From: Arthrobacter sp. C9C5
GTDB lineage: Bacteria > Actinomycetota > Actinomycetes > Actinomycetales > Micrococcaceae
Assembly (NCBI RefSeq): GCF_013359735.1
Contig: NZ_JABFMX010000023.1
Location: 1-64,000, forward strand
Direction of reading: 5' to 3'
Length of the DNA stretch: 64,000 bases
Shown here: positions 1 to 9,022 of the stretch, piece by piece
How positions within the stretch are numbered: the first letter of the stretch is position 1
Layout of the letters: the number at the start of each line of letters is the position of its first letter
Notes under the pieces: model-generated
Database searches by the model: none
Told to the model about the DNA's origin: nothing
What the model saw: the letters and a program-made list of their open reading frames with translations, nothing else
Program-made: the position numbers and the translations under genes

Positions 1-1101
1 CTGCCCTCCCACCCCGCCGGCGAAGTCCTGACCTCCAATGACGCGCGCTGGTCGTTCGCACGGCGCCGGCCCGCCGGCGTCGTCTCCGTGATCGCCCCCT
101 TCAACTTCCCGCTGATTCTGTCCATCCGCTCGGTCGCCCCGGCCCTGGCCCTGGGCAATACGGTGCTGCTGAAGCCGGACCCGCGCACCGCGGTATGCGG
201 CGGCGTCGCCCTCATGCGGGTCTTCGAGGAGGCCGGCCTGCCGGCGGGTGCGCTCTCCCTGCTGCCCGGCGGTGCGGAGACGGGCGCCGCCGTGGTCGAG
301 GCCCCGGAGGTCCGGGTGATCTCCTTTACCGGCTCGACGGCGGCCGGCCGCAGAGTCGGCGAAGCAGCGGCCCGGCACCTCAAGCGCGCACACCTGGAAC
401 TCGGAGGCAACAACGCGCTGATCGTGCTCCCCGGCGCGGACGTCGCCAAGGCTGCCTCCGCGGGCGCCTTCGGCTCCTTCATGCACCAGGGCCAGATCTG
501 CATGACCACCGGCCGCCACCTGGTCCACGAGTCCCTGTACGACGCGTATGTCGCCGCACTCAGCGAAAAAGCCGCGCAGCTGCCGGTGGGCGATCCGGCC
601 AGCGGCACCGTGGCCCTGGGCCCGATCATCGACGAGTCGCAGCTGAAGCGCATCCATGCGATCGTCGAAGACGCCCTCCAGGCGGGCGCCCGGCTCACGG
701 CAGGCGGCACCCATGACGGGCTGTTCTACCAGCCCACGGTCCTGTCGGAGCTGAGCCAGGAGAACCCGGCTTTTGCCGAGGAAATCTTCGGCCCCGTCGC
801 CCCGGTCATCAAGTTTTCCACCCTTGATGAGGCGGTGGAACTGGTCAACGCCAACGAGTACGGCCTCTCCGTCGGCATCCTGGGCGACGTGGGGACGGCG
901 ATGGACCTCGCAGACCGGGTCCACTCAGGCAAGGTGCACATCAATGAGCAGACCGTCATGGACGAAGCCAACGCCCCCTTCGGCGGGGTAGGCGCCTCCG
1001 GGACCGGATCCCGGTTCGGCGGAGCCACCGCCAACATCGAGGCGTTCACCGAAGTCCAGTGGCTCACCATGCGCCCGCAGATCGCGCCCTACCCCTTCTA
1101 G
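1..1101 (+). CDS. Aldehyde dehydrogenase, benzaldehyde/vanillin type (5' end outside window)
   Basis: NAD(P)-dependent oxidation of an (aromatic) aldehyde to the acid, in the cytoplasm. The reading frame is open from base 1, so the gene begins upstream; the first internal start (GTG 88) is not the true one. Visible family motifs: the general-base glutamate in LELGGNNALIVL, the catalytic cysteine in GQICMTTGR, and EEIFGPVAPV near the C-terminus. GGNNALIVL is typical of benzaldehyde and vanillin dehydrogenases, but the substrate is inferred only. About 366 residues are visible of a usual 480 or so. No downstream operon partner is seen: mobile DNA begins about 340 bases after the stop. Confidence 0.9.
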   Translation: MPSHPAGEVLTSNDARWSFARRRPAGVVSVIAPFNFPLILSIRSVAPALALGNTVLLKPDPRTAVCGGVALMRVFEEAGLPAGALSLLPGGAETGAAVVEAPEVRVISFTGSTAAGRRVGEAAARHLKRAHLELGGNNALIVLPGADVAKAASAGAFGSFMHQGQICMTTGRHLVHESLYDAYVAALSEKAAQLPVGDPASGTVALGPIIDESQLKRIHAIVEDALQAGARLTAGGTHDGLFYQPTVLSELSQENPAFAEEIFGPVAPVIKFSTLDEAVELVNANEYGLSVGILGDVGTAMDLADRVHSGKVHINEQTVMDEANAPFGGVGASGTGSRFGGATANIEAFTEVQWLTMRPQIAPYPF

Positions 1102-1442
1102 GGCTCTACTGATAGACGTAAAGATCTCCCTTTCCATTGGGCTTGGTCAGAACATCATGCGGTGGCCTCCTGCTCAAACTCGTGTGAGGCTCCGGCAAGA
1201 CCCTCCCCACCGACGAAACGCTGCTCCAAAGGACTCTGACCAAACATAGGAAAATCCTGGCCGTGTTCGGCCTCAACCAGCCTTTGGAGGCTGCCGGCTG
1301 GCAAGGAGGGTGCTTGCCGCCCGGGCGCCACTGAACCGCAAAGCTGCACCTCGTCCGGGCCAAACGAAAGCCGGGGACAGCTTGCTACGAGTGCTGGAGC
1401 CGGCGGAACATGCCGCCCACTGCCGGTTCCCGCGCCATCTCA
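1102..1442. other. Intergenic, no confident gene
   Basis: On the minus strand an open frame without a clear start (about 1155-1440) ends with protein-like residues (SPLEQRFVGGEGLAGASHEF). It abuts the res-like site at 1443 and could be the 3' remnant of a gene cut by the island. I cannot name it, and there is no second line of evidence. Confidence 0.3.
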
Positions 1443-1610
1443 GTGTTTCAAAACGCATGGGATACGAGACGTCTCACCGGACCTCGCCGCGGCCACGACG
1501 ACGACAGCAGGATTCCGCCAATTCTCGGGACATTTCCCGGCGACCGCGATTCTCATAACTACGTCTCGAAACCATCTGGTTGAATCGGTGTATTCACTAT
1601 TAGTTATGAG
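1443..1610 (+). other. Left res-like recombination site of the serine recombinase at 3182
   Basis: A 59-bp core (1552-1610) starts CTCATAACTA and ends TAGTTATGAG, a 10-bp inverted repeat, and contains GTCTCGAAACC. An upstream block at 1443-1476 contains CATGGGATACGAGACGTCTC. The same core (same 59-bp length) and upstream block, at the same spacing of about 108 bp, occur in inverted orientation at 39433-39599 just before the second recombinase gene. The DNA between the two blocks differs, as expected for recombinase-binding subsites. Multiple subsites upstream of the gene are normal for Tn3-type resolvases; assignment to this enzyme is by position. Confidence 0.75.
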
Positions 1611-3164
1611 CTGGGGAGCCGCTCCGCGGCGTTGGGGGCTTGAGAAAACGGCCTTGTGGCTGGCTTGGGTAGCGTCGGATGATTGGCGGTGCCGCGGTCG
1701 ACGCCGCTGTGTCTTAGTGCTCAGAGCCTGTTTATGAGCATGGTGTGGAGGGCTTCCACGGGAACCGTGGATTGGTGCCGCTAACCCAACAGCCTGGGGT
1801 TGACGAGCCCGTTTAGTAGATTCCTGAATCATTTCCCCGCCCTTCCCGCGGCACCTAACACTGCCGGCCGGTGGTGTTGTTGGACCGGATGCGAGGAGTA
1901 AATGATGGACATCGTGCACGAGCGTGCCGCGGGAATGGACATCTCCAAACGTGATGCGAAGGTCTGCGTCCGGATACCGGGAACGCGGGCAGGAACGTCC
2001 AGTAGGACAGTTGCCACATACGGGGCCACGACGAATGAGATCCTGCGTCTGCGCCGTGATCTCGAGGCAGCCGCGGTCACGGTGGTCGTAATGGAGGCCA
2101 CCGGCGACTACTGGAAACCCTTCTACTTCCTGCTGGCGGAGTCGCTGAACGTGCAACTGGTTAATGCCAAAGCTGCGCGGAATATCCCGGGCCGGAAGAG
2201 TGATGTTTCCGACGCGACGTGGCTGGCGGAGCTCGCCGCCCACAATCTCCTGCGGGCCAGTTTCGTGCCACCAGAGCCGATCCGTCAGTTGAGGGATTTG
2301 ACCCGGACCCGATCGAACCTGACTCATGAGCGCACCCGTGAATTTTCACGAATGGAAAAAGCGCTGGAGGACTCCGGCATCAAATTGTCCTCAGTCGTCA
2401 GCACGCTGACCACCCAATCCGCCCGCAGCATCCTCAACGCTCTCGTATCCGGAGAACGTGACCCGCAGGCCTTAGCTTCGCTGGCGCACTCCTCGATGGG
2501 CCGCAAATCCGCAGCGCTGGTCGAAGCCCTCACCGGCCGCTTCACCGACCACCACGCATTCATGGTGCACCTGCATCTGAACCGCATTGATCAGATCGAA
2601 GCGACCCTTGCAGCCCTCGACACCCGCATCGACCTAGTGATGGAACCCTTTTCGCTTGCCCGGGAGCTGCTGATGACCGTCCCTGGGATTTCTAAGAATG
2701 TCGCTAACGTCATCATCGCCGAAGCCGGCGTGGACATGAACGTCTTTGACACTGCGGGCCATCTGGCATCGTGGGCGGGAGTATGTCCGAGCCAAAATGA
2801 ATCCGCTGGGCGGGTCAAGTCCACCCAAACCCGACCCGGCGACCACTACCTCAAAGCCGCACTGGGAATCGCCGCCCTGGCCGTGTCCCGATCAAAAACG
2901 ACCTACCTCGCCGTGAAATACCGTCGCATTCAGTCCCATGCCGGCGCGCTGCGTGCCGTAGTCGCGCTCCAACACACGCTGCTCGTGATCGTCTGGAACA
3001 TGCTCCACGACGGAGTCGCCTACGACGAACTCGGCATCGATCATTACGACAAAACCAACCCCGAACGCGCCAGGAAACGCCTCCAACGCCGAATGGTAGC
3101 GCTCGGATTCGAGCCCAACCTCACCCCCCTTTCCGCGGGGAGCTCACCTTCGTTTTCTTAGTAG
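1611..3164 (+). mobile_element. IS110-family element inserted between res site and recombinase gene
   Basis: Comparison with the intact right-hand module places the borders. On the right module TTATGAG is followed directly by ACAC and then the recombinase ribosome-binding site. On the left, TTATGAG (ending 1610) is followed by about 1.55 kb holding a transposase gene, and the shared sequence resumes at AGACAC near 3164. The exact right border is uncertain by a few bases because the edges share AG. No inverted repeats or target duplication are obvious, as usual for IS110. Confidence 0.7.
1902..3161 (+). CDS. IS110-family transposase
   Basis: DEDD-type transposase of 419 residues. The N-terminal RuvC-like domain shows GMDISKRD near residue 13, VVMEATGDYW, and SDVSDATWLAELAAHNLL. 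The C-terminal Transposase_20 domain shows the helix-hairpin-helix-like MTVPGISKNVANVIIAE and the serine in PSQNESAG. Start ATG 1902 has GAGGAGT about 4 bases upstream. The stop codon lies within a few bases of the inferred right edge of the element, so the coding region runs almost to the IS border. The gene looks intact. It reads in the same direction as the recombinase at 3182, so its transcription may run into that gene. Confidence 0.93.
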   Translation: MMDIVHERAAGMDISKRDAKVCVRIPGTRAGTSSRTVATYGATTNEILRLRRDLEAAAVTVVVMEATGDYWKPFYFLLAESLNVQLVNAKAARNIPGRKSDVSDATWLAELAAHNLLRASFVPPEPIRQLRDLTRTRSNLTHERTREFSRMEKALEDSGIKLSSVVSTLTTQSARSILNALVSGERDPQALASLAHSSMGRKSAALVEALTGRFTDHHAFMVHLHLNRIDQIEATLAALDTRIDLVMEPFSLARELLMTVPGISKNVANVIIAEAGVDMNVFDTAGHLASWAGVCPSQNESAGRVKSTQTRPGDHYLKAALGIAALAVSRSKTTYLAVKYRRIQSHAGALRAVVALQHTLLVIVWNMLHDGVAYDELGIDHYDKTNPERARKRLQRRMVALGFEPNLTPLSAGSSPSFS

Positions 3165-3181
3165 ACACCCTGAGAGCAGGC

Positions 3182-3775
3182 ATGGCGAAACTGATCGGCT
3201 ACGCGCGCGTTTCGACGCGGCAACAGTCCACTGACCGGCAGGAGGCAGACCTTCTGGCCGCCGGCGTCCGACGGGATGACCTCTACATCGACCATGGCGT
3301 CTCCGGGACTCGTTCCTCGCGGCCACAGTTCGACCGGGCACTGGAGGCACTCGTCGAGGGTGACACTCTCGTCATCACCACCCTGGACCGGCTCGGGCGC
3401 TCCACTCAGAACATGCTGGCTTTCGCCGACGCACTCCGGACCCGCGGGGCCGGCCTTCGGGTCCTGAATCTGGGCGGGGGCGAGGTGGATACCTCGACGC
3501 CGATGGGGTCGATGCTGTTTACCGTCATGGCCGCTCTCGCCCAGATGGAGCACGAGATCAAACGCGAACGCGTCACCGACTCCATCAGCAAACGACGGCA
3601 AGCCGGGCTGGACTTGGGTGGACGGCCCCGGCGGATCACGGACAGTCAGATCCGCAGCGCGGTGCGCCTGGTCGAAGGCGGCGCGCCTGCTGCTCAGGTT
3701 GCCCGCGATCTCGGCATGTCCCGCGCGACGTTCTACAGACGGTCCCAAGCCCTTCCGGTCGGACAGAACGGCTAG
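3182..3775 (+). CDS. Serine recombinase (resolvase/invertase family), left copy
   Basis: Site-specific serine recombinase of 197 residues, the usual size of Tn3-type resolvases and DNA invertases. It shows the catalytic serine in YARVSTRQQ (residue 11), TTLDRLGRSTQNM, the MAALAQMEHEIKRERV linker helix, and a C-terminal helix-turn-helix (AAQVARDLGMSRATFYRR). By eye about 85% identical to the protein at 38818-39414, which lies in the opposite orientation. An IS110 element has separated this gene from its res site and presumably from its own promoter; the ribosome-binding region GAGAGCAGGC is retained. Confidence 0.92.
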   Translation: MAKLIGYARVSTRQQSTDRQEADLLAAGVRRDDLYIDHGVSGTRSSRPQFDRALEALVEGDTLVITTLDRLGRSTQNMLAFADALRTRGAGLRVLNLGGGEVDTSTPMGSMLFTVMAALAQMEHEIKRERVTDSISKRRQAGLDLGGRPRRITDSQIRSAVRLVEGGAPAAQVARDLGMSRATFYRRSQALPVGQNG

Positions 3776-3841
3776 CCTCTTCGCTTCCGCGATTCCACAG
3801 ATTCGCTCACGACACCGGCTGGCATCGTTGAAAACGGAGAC

Positions 3842-5212
3842 TCAGTATCGCCGCCCCAAGCGCGGCGAGGGCCGCTTCTGGCACCAATCGCATTCTTCCC
3901 TTGGAATCTCGTGGATACGGCATCGTGAGAGCGCAGGCGAACTGGTTGCCGCAGAGATTTTGGTGGCCGGTACGGCTGCGGGGGCCAGCGGAGAGACGGC
4001 TGCGGGGACCGGCGGGGGGACGGCTGCAGGGAGCAGCGGCGGTACGGCGCCGGGGTTGCCTAAGACTGACCACTTTTCCGGACGGATGGCTGCGATGAAA
4101 AATTGGCCCATCGTGCTGTCGCAATATGGACAGACGAACGCGCTGTAGAGCCGGCCGCTCGCCTTGGTGTGCCTCTTTTTGATGGCTGCTTTCGGGACAT
4201 CGGGCTTTGCCGCCCGAATCCACTGATCCACCGCGCGGTGAACCTCTGGGTGGTTCTCGAGTCGCTTCTGATCGACCGCAGCTTTTAATTTGAGTGCAGG
4301 TATGCCGCCGCCCCAGGCCCACGTGCGTGCATCCCAGACCAGCATCGGTTCTCCGCACCCCCAACAGCAGGTGAGACTGCCCCAGAGATAAATATCCATT
4401 CGGGTGCGCACGGTGTGGCGCCCGAAAGCCGATTCGGGAGAAGCGGAAAGGTCGTTCATCGCCTCGATTTGCTGCTTGATTGCTACCTGCTTCATGCGCT
4501 CGGCTTCTGCAGCGACGGCCACAGCCTCAGCAACGGCCCTTCGAGCCTCCGCCTGGGCATTCGGGGTTCCGTGTATCCAGGACGGCCCCTGCCGGAGCAG
4601 TGCCTCAACGAAGACACCAACACTGCCTCCGGTCATGACAAAATCTTGGTCCGCAGGCAGAGCAAGCAGTTCAGAGGGGTCATCCGGAACCTCGGACGTC
4701 TTACCAAAGCCCGTCACCACTACTGGAACCTTTGTCTCGTGGTACTCGAGCTGCCGTGGGATGAGCCAGACCGGAAACGCTCCGCTGTCGAAGTAGCGCT
4801 GGGACCGTGCAAAGTAGTTCTCCGGCGTCTGGGATGACAGCTGCACCTCGAATGCGACTCGCCTAGAGAAGTCATCAGACTCGGCCAAGACGTCGATAAT
4901 CCATTCCCGGGACGGGTGAGGGTGTTCGACGATCGCGTGCCAACCAGGCACCCGGTCAATGCCGAGCTTCAAAGCTTCCTTCATGGCCAGATGTTGAGGT
5001 GATTCTCCGCCATGGTCTACCTCGCAGTCGCGCTTCCTGTGATGCGCAAAATAGCGGGTGAGGGGTCCGCGGGTCTTGGCGACGGCACGTACGTTACAGA
5101 CCGGCATGACCATCCGTTTGCGGTCCTCTGACCGCTGAAGCTCCGCCCACGCTTCAGCGGTGAACGTTGGGGCGTAGACCCGACTCCCATCGAGCATTGC
5201 AGTCAGCAGCAT
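3842..5212 (-). CDS. CoiA-like competence/nuclease family protein
   Basis: A 456-residue protein with a CoiA-type nuclease core at roughly residues 70-190: RYFAHHRKRDC, ESPQHLAMKEAL, a WIIDVLAE segment and AFEVQLSSQT, spaced as in PD-(D/E)XK-like CoiA proteins, then SQRYFDSGAFPVWLIP. Downstream are an Ala/Glu-rich helix, two Cys pairs (CWGCGEP and CPYCDS) that could bind zinc, a proline-alanine repeat, and a short Cys-containing tail. ATG 5212 follows GGGGGA. CoiA acts in competence, but many homologues sit on mobile elements. A DprA-like gene lies on the same island at 37.4 kb. Its role here is inferred only. Confidence 0.75.
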   Translation of the reverse strand: MLLTAMLDGSRVYAPTFTAEAWAELQRSEDRKRMVMPVCNVRAVAKTRGPLTRYFAHHRKRDCEVDHGGESPQHLAMKEALKLGIDRVPGWHAIVEHPHPSREWIIDVLAESDDFSRRVAFEVQLSSQTPENYFARSQRYFDSGAFPVWLIPRQLEYHETKVPVVVTGFGKTSEVPDDPSELLALPADQDFVMTGGSVGVFVEALLRQGPSWIHGTPNAQAEARRAVAEAVAVAAEAERMKQVAIKQQIEAMNDLSASPESAFGRHTVRTRMDIYLWGSLTCCWGCGEPMLVWDARTWAWGGGIPALKLKAAVDQKRLENHPEVHRAVDQWIRAAKPDVPKAAIKKRHTKASGRLYSAFVCPYCDSTMGQFFIAAIRPEKWSVLGNPGAVPPLLPAAVPPPVPAAVSPLAPAAVPATKISAATSSPALSRCRIHEIPREECDWCQKRPSPRLGRRY

Positions 5213-5350
5213 GGTCCCCCAACCCTCAGCGGCCAGAGGTTCTGGCCTTCACAGGGGATTTCACCACACGGAGGCTCATCTGCAGGGCATCAGACAGATT
5301 CTTCCTGAACGCGCCTGCGAAATGGCCGGCAAGACTCATCAGTCCCAGGA

Positions 5351-5424
5351 AGCAAACCGGCTACCCAGATTGCCCGATACCCCGGAATGTCTCGCTCGAC
5401 GTTCTATCGACGCTCCCGCACGCT
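5351..5424 (+). pseudogene. Remnant of a serine recombinase C-terminus
   Basis: The frame reads ATQIARYPGMSRSTFYRRSR, matching AAQVARDLGMSRATFYRRSQ, the DNA-binding helix-turn-helix of the intact recombinases at 3182 and 38818. The rest of a recombinase frame is not recognisable upstream, so this is a short leftover. It lies between the CoiA-like gene and lsr2. Confidence 0.65.
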
Positions 5425-5539
5425 GACAACATCGAGGTTCACAGCTGCAACTCCCCTGGCCCGGCGAACCGATGCAGCCCCACACCCCTTGCTCGGTCGG
5501 CTGCGGCTCAGCCAAGGGATAGTCAGGCCGGAGGTCCGC

Positions 5540-5866
5540 TTAGTGGGCCTCGTCGTAGGCCTTCTTGATGTCCTGGCTAATGCGGCCGCGGGCGCTGGGG
5601 TTGTGGCCGTTCGCCTCGGCCCATTCCCGGATCCGCTGCGTCTGTTCCCGGTTGGAGGTCGTGTTCCCGCCGCTCCGGCCGGCTGAGGAGCCCCGAATAC
5701 GCCGGCCGCGGGCAATGTACGGCTCCAGCGCTCTGCGCAGCATCGCTGCGTTCTCTTCGGCCAGGTCGATTTCGTATTCGACGCCATCGAGGGCAAATCG
5801 GACAGACTCCTGGGCGTCTTCGCCTGAAATGTCATCTATCAGTTGAACATGAACTTTGCGGGCCAA
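5540..5866 (-). CDS. lsr2: Lsr2-family nucleoid-associated protein
   Basis: H-NS-like protein that bridges AT-rich DNA and silences foreign genes in Actinobacteria. At 108 residues it matches the family size. The N-terminal dimerisation part is KVHVQLIDD...VRFALDGVEYEIDL; the C-terminal part has REQTQRIREWAEANGHN followed by ARGRIS, in place of the RGR minor-groove motif of Lsr2. I chose TTG 5866, because the protein then begins LARKVHVQL like other Lsr2 proteins and AAAGGA lies 7-8 bases upstream. The longer frame to 5911 adds unrelated residues. An island copy may control the expression of the surrounding acquired genes. Confidence 0.9.
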   Translation of the reverse strand: MARKVHVQLIDDISGEDAQESVRFALDGVEYEIDLAEENAAMLRRALEPYIARGRRIRGSSAGRSGGNTTSNREQTQRIREWAEANGHNPSARGRISQDIKKAYDEAH

Positions 5867-6072
5867 TGGGGTTCCTTTGCTCGGTCTAGCGGTGCTGCTC
5901 CCCCATGCCAACGCCTGTCTTTGAGTTCAACACTATTTCACTCGGGGACCACCGTCGTGCGTCCCCGTGGGCCCCGCGAAACTCATCTCTCTCGGGATTC
6001 TGCCAAATAATCTCCCCGAAGGTTCCGTAGTCGAGTTCTGCCGCTGCGCATGAGCGCCGAAGGGGACGCCTC

Positions 6073-6260
6073 TGTCAGTTTCAGAAGTCGTCTGCACGGA
6101 ATGTCAGAAGTCGCCTGCACTGCTTGTCCGAGCGGGAGCGCCCGAGTGAGTTTTCTGACTCGCGGGGCCCTGACGACACCAGGGCGCCGCATCGCGGATT
6201 ACTGCTTGGTGTTTCCATTTTCCGAAGTTGTCTGCATGGAATGTCGAAAGTCCTTTGCGA
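6073..6260 (+). repeat. Left terminal repeat region of a Tn402/Tn5053-family transposon
   Basis: At 6073 the sequence reads TGTCAGTTTCAGAAG then TCGTCTGCAC, closely matching the known Tn402 terminus (TGTCATTTTCAGAAGACGAC and TGCAC). A second transposase-binding repeat, GTCAGAAGTCGCCTGCAC, follows at 6102. The pair recurs degenerately at 6220-6258 (TTCCGAAGTTGTCTGCAT and GTCGAAAGTCCTTTGC). Opposite, inverted end: 23765-23885. No 5-bp target duplication is visible: the outer flanks are GCCTC here and TTTTG on the right. Confidence 0.8.
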
Positions 6261-6522
6261 ATGGGCGAACTCTCGGTTCTGGACAAGGCGGTCTTGTCCT
6301 GGATCTAGTCAGCGAATGGCCTGGCGGCTAGGGTCAGAAAGATCATTTCGGCATGTGTCTCTGGTGGAGTGGGGGATGGCGGGATGGGGTGCTTATCTGT
6401 TTCGGTTCTTGGATTTGCAGGGAGTAGGGTCGTTTCCCCTGGGTTCGGTCATCGGGAGGGTAAGCGTCCGGTCTCCCGTTCCTTGTCCCGCGCTGTGGGG
6501 CGAGCGTAGGTTGGGGGAACAG

Positions 6523-7221
6523 ATGGCGGTTGCGGTGTTGGTCCGCTGGACGGTACTTGGGGACGTCGAAGCGGCGTTGCGGCTCGTGATTCGGGCCGCC
6601 GCCGATGCCGGGTTCAGCCCTGAGGACGGCGGGGTGGCAGAGGTCTGTGTTCGTGTGCCGCGTTCCCTGTTTTGGCGGCGCAGGGCGGCGCGGTTGACCG
6701 GCTCCGCTTCGGCCTCTGCCAGGGGAACGGAAATTTCGTGGACCGCGGATGATCAGGGGACCGGGCACTTGGAGCACCTTCTCGGCATTGAGGAGAAGCT
6801 GCCGGAGGGGGTCGTGTATTACCACGGGCTGCTGTCCGCCGCGGCGAGGGCAGGTCTCGTCTTGGGCGAGGTGAAGGAACGGCGCAACGTGGTCGGTGTA
6901 CTGGGCAGGAATGAATCCGTCCGCGCCGTCGGCCACGGACAACTCGGGGATCATCGAGGGTATGTCGTCCTGACGGGCACGCGTTTCCTGGTCTTCGGGG
7001 ACGGCGACGCCAGTGCGGGTCTCGTCCTTGATGTGCCTCACGGCTCCATCCAGGGCATTTCCCTGGGTAAGAAAACCGCCGGCGAGACGCTCCGGCTGGT
7101 CCTGCCGGCAGGCGAACGTGAAATTTCAGGGTTAGGCCATGGGGAAGGCCACGGCATTATCAAGAGTTACAGGCAAGCCGTGGCGGAAAGTGAGCGTTAC
7201 ACCGCGCGCCCGCCCGGTTGA
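6523..7221 (+). CDS. Unknown protein with C-terminal bacterial PH-like (YokE-type) domain
   Basis: A 232-residue soluble protein. The C-terminal 90 residues (YVVLTGTRFLVFGDGDAS ... LDVPHGSIQGISL) have the strand pattern of YokE-like PH domains. The N-terminal half (VRWTVLGDVEAALRLVIRAAADAG ...) is not recognised. The frame is open back to 6124, but that stretch runs through the transposon end repeats. I chose ATG 6523 because GGGGGA lies about 5 bases upstream. First cargo gene inside the left end; it reads toward the GAF-EAL gene 220 bases downstream. Membrane or partner binding is possible, but function is unknown. Confidence 0.6.
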   Translation: MAVAVLVRWTVLGDVEAALRLVIRAAADAGFSPEDGGVAEVCVRVPRSLFWRRRAARLTGSASASARGTEISWTADDQGTGHLEHLLGIEEKLPEGVVYYHGLLSAAARAGLVLGEVKERRNVVGVLGRNESVRAVGHGQLGDHRGYVVLTGTRFLVFGDGDASAGLVLDVPHGSIQGISLGKKTAGETLRLVLPAGEREISGLGHGEGHGIIKSYRQAVAESERYTARPPG

Positions 7222-7442
7222 CGCTTCTATCGGCACCGCCACGGGGTGAGGCTACGGTATCGGCTCCACGGGTCCCCGGCGCACAGCATGGTCGGACACG
7301 GTGCCGGTGTAAAAGATTTGGTCAGGTGATGCGGTGACCACCACGGCCGCCGGGGTGCTGTTGGATCCATGCGGAATGGGCTAGGGTGGCCGCATCGGGG
7401 CGCTTTTCCGAGGCGTCCGTCACTGGTCGGGGGGGGCCGCGT

Positions 7443-8633
7443 ATGAACACCGAGGTACTTGCACCATCCGGCGGGGCCCTCACCGGCCTGGCCGATCTGA
7501 AGATCGAACGGGTTCTGGAGCTGGCGCGGACGCATCTTCAGATGGATGTCTCATTCCTCTCGGAGTTCACCGCCGGCAAGCAGATCTACCGGGCCGCGGA
7601 CGGCGAGGCGGAATCCTTCGGCATCATCCTTGGCGACGGACCTGACCTGCCCACTACCTACTGCCAGAAAATGGTTGCCGGGGACATTCCTCATGCCGTA
7701 CCGGACAGTCTGGCCGAACCGCTGGTGTGCGCCCTGGACACCACCCTCGAACGGCGCATCGGCAGCTACATCGGTGTTCCCTTGCGGCTCTCGGACGGGA
7801 GCCTGTATGGCACCTTCTGCTGTCTGGGACATAATGCCGAGTCCCTGAGCGCCCGCGATGTGGGCTTCATGTCCATGCTCGCCGAACTACTGGTCGAGGA
7901 ACTCGACAGCCAGCAACGACTGGCCCGGGAGCGGGCTCCCATTGCCGGGATCCTGGCAGCGGAAGCAGTCACGATCGCCTACCAGCCGGTCATCAGCCTG
8001 CGCGATGGCCGGCGCCTTGGTGTGGAGGCGTTATCCCGGTTCCCGGTCGGCGCTCCGGATATCGTCTTCCGGACCGCCCACACCGTCGGACTCGGGGTGG
8101 AGCTTGAGGCCCTTGCCGTGCGGCACGCGGTCGCGGTCCTTCCCCGGTTGGTCGCCGGGCAGTATCTCGCGGTGAACCTGAGCCCGGCCGGGGTTTTCGA
8201 GCTGTCCGCCCGTGCAGACCTCTGGGCCCGGATAGATCTGAGCAGGATTGTCCTTGAAGTCACCGAGACCGTCGCCGTGCAATGCTACGAAGCCCTCAGA
8301 CGCAGCCTGGCACCCCTGCGCGAACAGGGGGTGCGCCTGGCCATCGACGACGCCGGCGCCGGATACGCCTCCTTGCACCACATCGTGGAACTGGAACCCG
8401 ACGTGATCAAAATTGACCGCTCCCTCATTCACGGCATGGCCACCGACCACTCCCGCCGCAGCGCGGCCCGGGCGTTCGTCGCCCTCGCAGGAGATCTCGG
8501 TGCCGCGACCGTGGCCGAAGGCGTCGAAACCTCCTTTGACCTGGACGCTGCCCGGGAACTTGGCATCACCGCCGCCCAAGGCTACCTGCTGGGACGGCCC
8601 AGCACCGACCCGGCAGACCTGCTTCAGGCCTAG
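7443..8633 (+). CDS. GAF-EAL protein, probable c-di-GMP phosphodiesterase
   Basis: A 396-residue protein with a GAF sensor domain (about residues 15-155) then an EAL domain (165-390). Catalytic signatures are mostly kept: VEALSRF, NLSP, EVTETV, IKIDRSL, AEGVET and AAQGYL. The DDFGTG loop reads DDAGAG, so the double aspartate is present but the loop is altered. Hydrolysis of c-di-GMP to pGpG is therefore plausible, not certain. Start ATG 7443 follows a G-rich ribosome-binding run. The longer frame from 7386 adds low-quality sequence. No membrane segment is seen, so it is likely cytosolic. GAF could sense a small molecule or redox state. Confidence 0.85.
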   Translation: MNTEVLAPSGGALTGLADLKIERVLELARTHLQMDVSFLSEFTAGKQIYRAADGEAESFGIILGDGPDLPTTYCQKMVAGDIPHAVPDSLAEPLVCALDTTLERRIGSYIGVPLRLSDGSLYGTFCCLGHNAESLSARDVGFMSMLAELLVEELDSQQRLARERAPIAGILAAEAVTIAYQPVISLRDGRRLGVEALSRFPVGAPDIVFRTAHTVGLGVELEALAVRHAVAVLPRLVAGQYLAVNLSPAGVFELSARADLWARIDLSRIVLEVTETVAVQCYEALRRSLAPLREQGVRLAIDDAGAGYASLHHIVELEPDVIKIDRSLIHGMATDHSRRSAARAFVALAGDLGAATVAEGVETSFDLDAARELGITAAQGYLLGRPSTDPADLLQA

Positions 8634-9022
8634 GACCCCCGAGCCGGACGTACCCGACAGACCGGCCCGACCTGACCTACCGGACATGTTCAAGGACGCC
8701 GGAGGCGGCAATCTCTCGTGCCCGGCCCAAGCCGGCCCCCCACCGCACAAGCCGGGTTCCGCCGCCGTAGCGCAGATGCTGGTTTGGTCTCCGAATACGT
8801 CAGACATGGTTGGACAGCTCCCGTGCCTGTTGGGCGTGGACTTCGAAAGAAGGTCAGCCAGTGCCGGCCCGTATCCACAAGTGGCCATCCATAACCCGAA
8901 CGTTTGCAGAGTCTCCCGGATGGCTACCAGACTTCAGCTCGACTTTGCGCTGTTTTGGCACAAGTTTTCCCCAAGTGTGGATAAAGTCACTTGCCCGGGG
9001 CAATGAAGTCGCAAAATCATAC
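8634..9022. other. Intergenic stretch, nothing recognised
   Basis: Lies between the GAF-EAL gene and the IS30 left end. I see no convincing gene, RNA or terminator in it. Confidence 0.5.

Noticed and set aside
1440..2327. Minus-strand open frame of 295 codons
   Set aside because: Overlaps the res-like site and lies opposite the IS110 transposase; composition is arginine/proline-rich with no domain.
6343..7041. Minus-strand frame of 232 codons
   Set aside because: Shadow of the PH-domain gene, which has the better start and recognisable domain.
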